This document shows positions 55,504-64,000 of a stretch of DNA of 64,000 nucleotides, in pieces. The position numbers and the translations under genes were made by a program. The notes under the pieces were generated by a model. That model did not search any database. It saw nothing but the letters and a program-made list of their open reading frames with translations, and was not told the DNA's origin. This DNA is from Fomes fomentarius (taxonomy: Eukaryota; Basidiomycota; Agaricomycetes; Polyporales; Polyporaceae). The DNA is taken from the NCBI GenBank assembly GCA_022606135.1, contig JABYQN010000003.1, positions 1,302,001 to 1,366,000 of the forward strand. The letters run 5' to 3'. Numbering within the stretch: the first letter of the stretch is position 1; each line of letters opens with the position of its first letter.

Positions 55504-57357
55504 TTACGCGTTCTTGCTGGCCTTTGCTTCAGCCAGACTTTCCTTCAGCGCCGCGATCACCTTGTCTACATCTCCGCGCTGCTTGTCTATTGCGGTGACA
55601 CCCATGTGTCTGGTAGCCAAAGCCCGTCAGCATCGCAGGTCAGTGTGCGAGAGATATCATGGACGATCGAAGAAGATGGACGTACCCGATGCGGAAGTAC
55701 TTGACTAGATCGTAGATTCATCGTCAGCATGCATCCGGCCAGCTGTGAGAAGCAGTACGCACGCTTGTAGTCCTTGTGCAGCCCTGCTGCAGCGACGATG
55801 TCCCTCTTTGCCAGCCGCGGCAGGATATCCGCAGCCGTCAGCCCTTCGGGGAAGTACAGCGCGGTCATCCCGTTCGCGGCAATCGAGTTGTTGAGAGGCA
55901 ACTGCTTGAGGCCCAGCTCCTCTGCCGTCTGCTTCAGACGCTGGCTGCTCTCCCTGTGAAGACGGAAGCGCTCCTCGAGCGACGGCGACTGCCGGGTGAT
56001 CTGCTTGAGCGCGGCGTGGTACGCGTAGATCAAGTTCACTGGGGGCGTCGCGAAGTATGCTGCAGTGCCAGCTTCGTATGCCTTCATGATAGGTAGCCAC
56101 CTTCCAACAAAGATCAGCGACCAAGCTCCTGCGATAGAGTGGTGGTACTTACTTCTTCCAGCTCGCATAGTATGACGTGACTGGGCTCTTCCTGTTCTCG
56201 AAGACCTGGGCACGGCATGAGCGGAAGAGCCTGTTATTTGCGCTCTAAACCCTACCTGGATCGCCTTCTGGCTTGCAACAAGGATGCTCAGCCCCGGAGG
56301 GGTACCGAGACCCTTCTGACTAGCAGTCAGGACGACATCCAGTCCCCAGGCATCGAATCGGATCTCTTCGCTTGCAACTGCGCATACAGCATCCGAAACA
56401 ACCTGAATGGCTGTGCGTCAGAGCACGTCCCAACTCGAAGGCAAAACCCATGTCTACCAGAGTACCGGGGGAGACCTTCCTCACGGTCTCCGCGATTCCT
56501 TTCGCGTCCGACAAGACACCTGCAGACAACATACGTAAATCAGGGCAGCGTCGAAAGCCACCGATACAACGCACCTGTCGAAGTGTCGACGTGGGTAAAG
56601 GTCACGACCTTGTACTCCTTCGTCTTGAGCGCGGCCTCGAGATCGGATAGCGCAACGGCATCACCAAACGGTGCGGTGATCTCGTCCACGTTCGCACCAT
56701 ACGTGCGCAAACTATTGTGCGCAACGGCGCGTCGCGTCAACCCCAGAACACAGGTATGCACGCGTGCGCACCCACCAGTCTGTGAAGCTATCGCCGAAGT
56801 AGCCGCTGTTGAGGACAAGTGCGTTCTCGCCAGGCTCTAGGAGGTTGGCGGCAACCTTCCCGCCGGACCGGGAGTTTAGACGCGGATTCTGCAGCAAATG
56901 GCAGAAAACGTACCTGATCCCATCCGAGGGTACCGGATCCTGCGATGAGGAACGGCTGGGCGTCCTGGGTGAAGAGGACCTCCCTAGTGAGGCGGATAGC
57001 ATCTCCAAAGACGGGGATGAAGTCCGGAGAGATGTGGGACATGGAGGGGTGTGCATTGGCATAGAGGACCTGGTGTGCACGATGAGTATCCGCTCCGGTG
57101 ACTGCGCCGACGAGAGAAGTACCTCGTCGGTGACCTCGATGGGCCCGGGGATGCTGCGAAGCGCATTAGCCCGCGACGGACACGCACACATATACTGGAG
57201 GCTTACACAAGGAGCCTTGAGAGGGGGTGCGTGAGGAGTGAGTGCGCGAACAAGAATAGTACACTGGGATGCTCACTTGTGCGATTGCTAGAGAGGACGA
57301 TTAGTGCTGTAGAAGAGGAGATCTGAAGATCGCGCGCACCTGGGTAAACGTTGACAT
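55504..57357 (-). CDS. AGX1: alanine-glyoxylate aminotransferase (PLP)
   Basis: Class V PLP enzyme converting glyoxylate and alanine to glycine and pyruvate. Thirteen exons give 388 residues: 57357-57340, 57287-57277, 57215-57207, 57153-57123, 57069-56914, 56855-56776, 56711-56575, 56519-56458, 56402-56256, 56205-56153, 56100-55763, 55704-55686, 55609-55504. The second and third exons are only 11 and 9 nt, yet they are needed to build SHKLLVIPGPIEVTDEV. Later blocks: LYANAHPSMSHISPDFIPVF, FLIAGSGTLGWDQVAANLLE, VLNSGYFGDSF, FTHVDTSTGVLSDAKGIAE, the PLP-lysine block LDVVLTASQKGLGTPPGLS (lysine about residue 198) and YFRIGHMGVTA. No clear peroxisomal C-terminal signal (ends SKNA). Intron density is the highest in the window. 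Confidence 0.93.
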
Positions 57358-57898
57358 GGCTGAGGCGGAGAGCGTTGTGGGAGAGAGTAGAGTAGGGAGG
57401 GCGTGTGGATGGAGAAAGCGGGCGTTGTGGAGGGTAGAAGAGGGCGAGAGACGGGCGCGTATGCGAGAAACGCTGAGCGACGTGCGAGTGCACATTTGAT
57501 CCGTCACCTGACTTTTCTCCGAGTGTGGTCAAAGCAAACACGGTTCCCTTTCCCCAACGGCGCTGGGAGAAGGCGAGAATAGCAACGCAAGTTGTGCAAA
57601 CCCACTGCTCATCTTGCACACCCCGGCGGAACGATCACGAAAGCGGAGACCCGACAGCGTCCCTTCCGCGACAGAGCGGATCACCTTGCCCACACGCGCC
57701 AACAACCCGCCACTGCGCACTCAGAGTTAACCTTCAGCTCTCGGCTAGCTGTGGGATACAGGCTCGCCTAGACAACAGACATGTCCAATGCCATTAGAGG
57801 AACACAGCTTAGCACATGCTCTTCTCGGGTATACACAACCACGCTCGACTTCCTCCAACATAAACGCCAACATATCCCCGCATGGACGCCCCATCTGT
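57358..57898. other. intergenic region between two minus-strand genes
   Basis: Promoter side of the aminotransferase gene and 3' side of the dynein gene. A short reading frame on the plus strand has no family match. No RNA gene or repeat was recognised. Confidence 0.5.
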
Positions 57899-60438
57899 CT
57901 ACCGTCCCGCGACGATCCGTGCGGAGTCGTCGCCAATCCCATTCGCCTGTCCTCCACCGCCTATGATTCCTGCAAGCGATCGCTGCATGTCGGTCCACTC
58001 GGTCTCCCTAGGGAGCGCCATGTCCCCAATGTCATAAATATAGAGCCTGCCGTCGCTTCCTCCCAGCGCAGCTCTCCGACCGTCCTTCCGTTCCCAACGC
58101 AGTTTGTTCAACGCACGGCCAGAGCCAACGCTCGTGGAAACCACTGGTACCTAATTGAACATTATGCCGCCCATCAGCCACGCTCGTGAACTTTGCACCA
58201 TGCGCCCAAGCCCTCAAAATTTGGCAAATGAACAACGCACCTCCGTGTCGTGGTTTAGGTTCCACAGGTCAAATTTACCAGCCCCATCAACGGTCCCAAA
58301 AACTGCCGGATGTGTCGGATGCCACTTGACGTCGTAAACATAGTCATCCGCCTCGTCGAATGAATACACTGGCGCAATATGGTTCACAGCCGTCGACGGC
58401 TTCGCCAACGACTTTGCGCGCCAGAGTTTGACAGTCCAGTCCACGGAGCACGTCAGGAAAAGATCCGAGAAGTCCACCGGCCCCATGAGCGGGTGAAAGT
58501 GTACTCCCATGACGGGCCCAGAGTGTCCCTTGTACACATCGTATTGGTTCAGGCCAGCCTTCGCGCCTGCCCGGTCGTATCGATTCGCCTGATACACGTT
58601 CCCTTCTTCCGTTCCGACCCAGAACGTCGTCGTCTCGTTGTCTGGGAAATTCAGTGCCGTGATTGCGACCTCGCTTGTCTTGTTGTGCCCAGCATGCACC
58701 AGCTCAAGCGTTTCCTGCATGCAATGCCTGTCAACAGGGATTAATGCGACAGATGTCGACGGCACAGACCTGCGGTTGCGCAAGCATATCAACAAGCCAG
58801 CTGCACACGGTACCGTCCGTACTGCTCGTAATCAGGTTGTGCGCATTCTGTGTTCCAACCATCTGCATCGCGTATACCGGATGTGTATGCCCGGCGGCCG
58901 ACAGTGGCGTCTTGAGTACCGGTAGGTGTTTCGACCGCGTGTCCCAAAGTAAAATCTGGCCAGAGTAGGTACCGCCGAAGATGAGGTTAGAGTGGAAGGG
59001 GGAGAACGTTACGGATAAGACATCTGACTGCGACCGATTAGTTATATGAACCGAACTACGGTCTACGTTTTTTCATCATACCTGGGAGTGGAAGACGAAT
59101 TCTGGCCGCTCGAGCAAGTGTAGATTCCAGACCGCCACGATACCATCTGGTTCGTTCAGAGCAGCAGGATTCTTGTTATATGACGCGCAGCTGAGTTCAG
59201 GATACTGCATCGAGGGTTAGTTCAAGTATAGATATCCAACGAATATGTTACCTTCGGTGACCAGTCAATGTCAGTGATCGAGCGGTTCTTCGTGTATCGT
59301 TCGTCATAAAATGCGCATACGTTCTTGACTCGTCCCTCGGAGGATTCCCTACATAACTCTCGTTATACCCCGACTTTGAATGATTAGATGCGTTATAGGA
59401 CTCACGTTCCACTCTCCGCGCCAATAGTGTAGTCACGAATGTAGTCGTAGTTGTCATTTAGAGCCCGCTGGATGATCTTGGTGGATTGCTCCACGAAGTC
59501 CAAGAACTCCGGGACCGAGAAGATACTGAGTTTCTCGTCTTCGGTCATTTCTGCCAGGGACGTGAGCAAATGCAAATTGGAGCTCGGGAGGAGCAATACA
59601 AACCTCGGATCTCCTGTGCAATCTCTTCGTCCAGCTTGATACTCTCCGCCTCCAACTCCTGCTCGTGCGCTAATCGTTCCGCCTCTGCAGCTTCCCGATC
59701 GCGAAGTATCCGTTCTTGAATCTCTTCCTCGTTCGCACCAACAGGCTCAACTTGAATCTCCATAGTCTGGACCTCCTTATTATATATTACACGCTCCTAC
59801 GACACATAGTGTAAGCATCGACCATGAACAAAGTGACCACATTCGAACCTTTTGTGGCAACTCGAACAGCTCCTGTTCAATGTCGATGAGATCTGGAACG
59901 ACACGCGCGGTCATCTCCCTGATAAATACGATGAAATGCACAAGCACGTTAGAACAGTGCATAAAGATAACAACAGCAGCGTACCGTTCAATGACACTCT
60001 CAGTAGCCCCATTCTGTGACTGAACGAGTGTTGTCCCGAGACTGTACCTATCCGACGCGGCATCGCTCTGTCGGCTCAGACGTCCGGAAAGTACAGAAGA
60101 AGGCCCAGGGAGAGATATTGGGTGGCCGAGCGAAGGCGTCCCGGGAGTAGAGGAGATGGGTGTATCCATTGCACTGTCGATGCGGTTGGTGCTCGAACGG
60201 ATGAGTTCATTCACAAGTTCGTCCACGTTCTCCCGGGCTGAATGACTTATAGTCTACATCGTATACAAAGCGCATGAGCGTGAACATGCTTGATGAGATA
60301 CAGAAGTGGGGGGATTGGGATACACACATCGGACGTCCGCCGCTCCTGCTCAGTCTTCTGCCTGTCTGCTCTCGCCTTACGCAGCTCTGCGAGTTTCGCT
60401 CGCTTGGCCTCGATCTCGGCCCTCCTCTTCTCCGACAT
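57899..60438 (-). CDS. cytoplasmic dynein intermediate chain
   Basis: WD40 subunit of cytoplasmic dynein that scaffolds light chains and binds dynactin; needed for nuclear movement in hyphae. Ten exons (60438-60328, 60253-59985, 59918-59849, 59775-59604, 59550-59406, 59348-59252, 59204-59082, 59027-58770, 58714-58241, 58150-57899) give 656 residues. The N terminus [20 protein letters not shown] is the dynactin-binding helix and is followed by a Ser/Pro linker with [12 protein letters not shown]. Then come [20 protein letters not shown] and WD40 repeats with [57 protein letters not shown] and [11 protein letters not shown]. The final repeat ends in [18 protein letters not shown]. Intron 6 (47 nt) is among the shortest. 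Confidence 0.95.
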
Positions 60439-60619
60439 TATTGGTATGTATTCAAGGTACCAGCTCGTTGAATGAAGTGCGCAAGAGCAGAAGGAGAGCG
60501 TGAATGAAGGAAAGCAAGGAGAGACGCGCTCAGCTCCTGAGACGCGTCGCCCAGAGTCACTTCCTCTGACTCCCATCTCACTCTCCGTACCTCCTTCTCT
60601 TGGACTTCTCTGCTCACCG
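60439..60619. promoter_or_regulatory. divergent promoter, dynein intermediate chain / SEN2
   Basis: 181 bases between divergent starts, with one ACGCGT at 60542-60547. A GTG-started extension of the SEN2 frame runs through it but lacks an ATG, so SEN2 is started at 60620. Confidence 0.45.
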
Positions 60620-62053
60620 ATGTCTCTCGTAACTCCAAACAGGCAGAAAGGCTCACAGAAAAGCGGTGCGCGCCGCGCTGAGAATAACAGGATCTACGCC
60701 CACCCTCTTCCCCTTGTTTTCTCTCCTCCTGAACCCAAGTCTCAGCGCAGATTCGGACACATTGGAATCTTCGGTTCTGCGGGTCCTTTGCTCGGAAACC
60801 CCCATTGCGAAGGCATATTTGACTCTGCCACACGGTCGGTCTGGATAACAAACCAAAGAGACTCGTTGATCCTCTGGCGGAGAGGCTTCTTCGGAAAGGG
60901 AGACCTATCAAGAAGTGAGCCATCCTGGCTCGCGAGGCAGATCAATGCTCGTAAAGCTGCGGGTAAATGTACGTTTATTTTCTTTTCTGTTGTCGCCCGA
61001 TACACATGCAGAACGTCTTCTAGACATGACCTCCGAAGAAGTACGAGAGAAACGCAGGGCCGAGCGCAAACAGTTCAAACTAGACCGTGCCGCGGCGATC
61101 GCGAGGGCAGCAGCTGAAGCGGAAGCAGCCTTTGCAGAAGGTCGGGAAGCCGCTCCAGCGTTCATCCCCTCAGGTGCTACATGGAAACCTCAACAATCCT
61201 CCGAGACCAGCACACTGCACACAGAGCTTCCAGAAGAGGAGAACGACGTTGGCGCGGAGGAAGAGCTCGAACCTCTTGAGGATGTCGAGCACCTCCAACT
61301 CACTCTGCAAGAAGCATTCTTCCTTGCTTGGACTTTGGACTGTCTCACTGTACTCGATCCACATACGGTACTGCCTGTCGTTGTCCTGGTCAATATATCC
61401 CCTTCTCTAATCTGATCGTTTGCTTTTGCTTCGACTTGTCAGAGTGAACCCATGAATCTACGACAGATTTGGCAAACGTTCCAAGAGGTTCATTGTATAC
61501 CGCCTGAATTGCCCGTATACGCAGGCCGCTTCGATAACCCCTTCCTGGTGAACTATGCCGCGTACCACTACTACCGTTCATTGGGATGGGTAGTAAAGGG
61601 CGGCATCAAGTTCTGTGTCGACCTGCTGCTGTACAAACGTGGACCTGTATTCCACCACGCAGAGTGCGCTTCATGGAATACTTACTTACATGCACTGTAT
61701 TGACCTCTGAAGTACCAATTCAGGTTTGCCATAGTGGTCATTCCAGTCTACGAAGATCCTGCAGATCAACAATCGTCGCCTTTCAACCTCCCAAACTCCA
61801 ACACCTTCTCCTGGTCGTGGCTGAGTACAGTGAACCGTGTCAATGCCCAAGTGCAGAAGGTCGGTTCATGCCACAGAAGTATCGCAATGTCGAGCTAACC
61901 AAACCCACGTAGACCCTAATCTTGACATATGTTACGATCCCCTCAAAAACGCGAATCTCGACGGACTTACTTTCATCACCTGCATGTCTGGCCCATTACT
62001 CAGTCAGAGATGTCGTCTTGCGCCGCTTCATTCCTGCACGCATGCGCGATTGA
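60620..62053 (+). CDS. SEN2: tRNA-splicing endonuclease catalytic subunit Sen2
   Basis: Cuts the 5' splice site of intron-containing pre-tRNAs as part of the SEN complex. Five exons (60620-60962, 61012-61367, 61443-61663, 61724-61859, 61913-62053) give 398 residues. The N-terminal block has [20 protein letters not shown] and [20 protein letters not shown] across intron 1. The catalytic nuclease fold is [20 protein letters not shown], with the catalytic tyrosine in LLLYKRGP, the histidine in [15 protein letters not shown] and the lysine in VNAQVQKTLIL, the last two at or next to splice joins. All three catalytic residues are intact, so an active subunit is expected. The end, [12 protein letters not shown], is the family's usual tail. 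Confidence 0.94.
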
Positions 62054-62364
62054 CAAGGAAGATGTCGTTGTGTTCTCTGTGTGATATGTGAATAGTGATG
62101 CACTTGTACTAGGAGGCCCGCTGTTTCAGGTCGTCCACAATCAAGGTTGAGAGACTTGTACGTCCCGTATATTCTGACTTACAGCGCAGAGCACAAAGCG
62201 TGACATTATGGTATGTACAAGATCAAAAATGACGGAGGGATCAGAAAGAATGATTCATGTGCAACAAGCTCACGGTAACGATGAACAAAGAGCTCAATAG
62301 AACGCACGGTGGGCCCCCCACGCTTCCCCTAATGATATAGAAAGAGAACAAGTTACGGTAACGT
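62054..62364. other. convergent 3' region, SEN2 / Thp3-like
   Basis: Spacer between convergent stop codons; nothing further was recognised. Confidence 0.5.
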
Positions 62365-64000
62365 TTACACCGCGCCCTTGATCTGTACTCTCCGGTATTT
62401 CTCTTCGAACACCGATGCGAGCGGTGCGCCGGCGGGCTTGCAATCGAGGACCTTCTCCGCGTCTGGGTCATTCGGGTTCTGAAAGAAGCCCGCCCGATGT
62501 TCGGTGAGGAACTCCCGTGCGGCCTCGAGCGTGTCGAACGCGAGCTCATTCTGGATAAAGGAAAGTTGCAGCGTCCGGTACCTGTCGAACGACGTCAGCA
62601 CTCAGCGTCTCGCAGTTCCGTTCCGAGAAGATGACGAATAAAAGAACTTGAGGTAGGAGAGTGATATACGGAGGAATGGAAGGCTCGGAGAAGGTGCCTA
62701 GCGGCAAGAAACAAGAAGAGATGTGTGTAAGACAATACTCACGCTTTTGTTATGACCATCAGCGCACGTATCCTCTCCCTATCAATGAAATGATCCATGA
62801 TGTACGCCCCCATGTTGGGAGCATTCATATACAAATCAAAGAGTGCATGATAGTTGCCCATCGCCATCGCACGCTGGACCGCGAGCGCGTGTCGCACTGC
62901 AGGAGCCTCTTTCTGTTGTGCTGTTAGCTGACCTACGTATAAATTTAAGTCTGCCAACCATGGGGTAGGTCCGCAGGTGATCAGTATGCTGGCATAAGTC
63001 GCGGTTGGGTGGAGCGTACCACTTCGATTGCGTCCATGCAAGAGCATCAGTATTCGGTATGCCGTGAATTCTTCCACCTTGCCGGGAATGCCAAGCTCAT
63101 AGAGATTCCGGAGCATCGCTTGACACTGGTTGTACTCAACCATGTCGCCCTGTGAGACAAACGTCATATATCAGAATAAATGTATGGACGCCATGACATA
63201 ACGAGTCGGAATATACATACTACTTCGAGCGCCATCCGCGCATGAATCTCATAAACTGTCACAGTGAACTCGTTCTTGATGCGCTGCACCTGTAAGTAGA
63301 CAATAAGGTGCGAATGTCGCTGTCAACACGCCCACCGCACAAACGCATGGAGGCGCACGGTAAGGTCCTGTCGCAGGCTCTTGAATTGACTGCATATCCA
63401 ATTATACGTCGTTTTCTCGCGCCACTTCTTCTTGAGCTGGTTCAGGGTCTCCTGCAGCACATGATATGGACGAATCTGCTCCGGTTTAGGTTCCTGCCGA
63501 CAGCCCGGTCTATAAGCGAGGGCTAAGAAAATGAAGACAAAGCTCACGGAAGTCAACCGCAAGTAGTCCTTGAATATCTCTTGTGACGTCCCAACAATAG
63601 TGAACCGGTCCCAGTTGGGCACGTTCTAAGTCTTGTCAGTACGTTCGCGGCAGAACGCAGTCCCAAAAGACACCACTGACCCCATTTGCTTCAGGCTCGT
63701 CAACGTCACATATCGCAGGGGTTCCAGAGCGCGATTTGTAGGGGTGTGAGTTAGTGTGCGTGCCGTACGTAGAAGAAGAGGAGTGGTTCTTGGATTGACG
63801 CCAACTTTTCTGCCGTTCGATCTCATGCTCCCGTTGGAAACGGGCGGCCCTGCGATTTAGTGCGGCGAGCTCGTCCGGATCCGACGCACTCGATGTCGAC
63901 GCTTTCGGCGCTGAATGTTTCTTCGTCTTCTTATTGCTCGCTGGAGTAAAGTCATTCCTATGGCGTGGCCAAACCTCGTTACTCCCGAACTCGAGCAGGT
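62365..64000 (-). CDS. SAC3/GANP-domain protein, Thp3/LENG8-like (5' end outside window)
   Basis: Related to yeast Thp3, which with Csn12 links transcription elongation and splicing; nuclear. Seven exons are visible (64000-63681 partial, 63625-63548, 63493-63359, 63289-63221, 63149-63020, 62950-62743, 62581-62365), about 385 residues. The partial N-terminal part is basic (NKKTKKHSAPKAS, ELAALNRRAARFQREHEIER), then CDVDEPEANGNVPNWDRFTI. The SAC3/GANP domain has RPYHVLQETLNQLKKKWREK, YNWICSQFKSLRQDLTVQRI, EFTVTVYEIHARMALEVGDM, EYNQCQAMLRNLYELGI and EFTAYRILMLLHGRNR; the end has MDHFIDRERIRALMVITKAY and DCKPAGAPLASVFEEKYRRV. The intron before the last exon is 161 nt. The frame is open to the window edge, so the start lies beyond 64,000. 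Confidence 0.9.

Noticed and set aside
60500..60619. N-terminal extension of SEN2
   Set aside because: It begins with GTG, not ATG, and overlaps the divergent promoter.
1..64000. Biosynthetic gene cluster, CRISPR array or prophage-like system
   Set aside because: The genes are eukaryotic housekeeping genes with introns; no spaced repeat array and no set of neighbouring biosynthetic enzymes is present.

Overview
This window is nuclear DNA of a filamentous basidiomycete, most likely an Agaricomycete. Genes are dense and lie on both strands. Introns are small, mostly 46-75 nt with GT-AG ends, and every assigned protein has a fungal or general eukaryotic identity. Twenty-one protein genes were modelled by joining exons by hand so that phase, splice sites and family motifs agree. 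All complete models sum to a multiple of three.

Layout. Bases 1-11,100 are an old, gene-free, CpG-poor island of decayed transposons: a non-LTR retrotransposon RNase H tail, an inverted pair of LTR-like repeats, a second inverted pair and small hairpins. At about 11.1 kb the base composition switches to normal CpG and a gene-rich stretch begins. In order: MFS sugar transporter (-), acidic EF-hand-like protein (-), condensin subunit Brn1/CAP-H (+), a small unknown protein (-), a gene-poor 3.7 kb gap, a basidiomycete orphan (-), the Paf1-complex subunit Leo1 (+), ataxin-10 family (-), V-ATPase assembly factor Vma12 (+), CoA-type Nudix hydrolase (-), BRAP2/Etp1 RING ubiquitin ligase (+), DNA polymerase delta catalytic subunit (-), Vms1/ANKZF1 (+), phosphomannomutase (+), a second small CpG-poor patch (about 45.4-46.3 kb) running into a zinc-finger gene (+), an actin-related protein (+), ribosomal protein eL30 (-), sulfite reductase beta subunit Met5 (+), alanine-glyoxylate aminotransferase (-), dynein intermediate chain (-), tRNA-splicing endonuclease Sen2 (+) and a SAC3/GANP-domain Thp3/LENG8-like gene (-) cut by the window end.

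The genes are housekeeping functions and do not form a metabolic cluster. Many are in divergent pairs with short shared promoters: EF-hand/Brn1, ataxin-10/Vma12, Nudix/BRAP2, Pol delta/Vms1, eL30/Met5 and dynein IC/Sen2. Regulatory motifs visible there fit the genes: a palindromic double MluI box before the condensin gene, MluI boxes before Pol delta, a TACGTG cluster before phosphomannomutase and a CCCTAA/TTAGGG pair in the eL30 promoter.

I did not find a clearly new multi-gene system. The most unusual items are the two consecutive microexons (11 and 9 nt) in the aminotransferase gene, the CpG-decayed island with its sharp edge, the apparent CpG erosion of the 5' end of the zinc-finger gene, and the TACGTG cluster.
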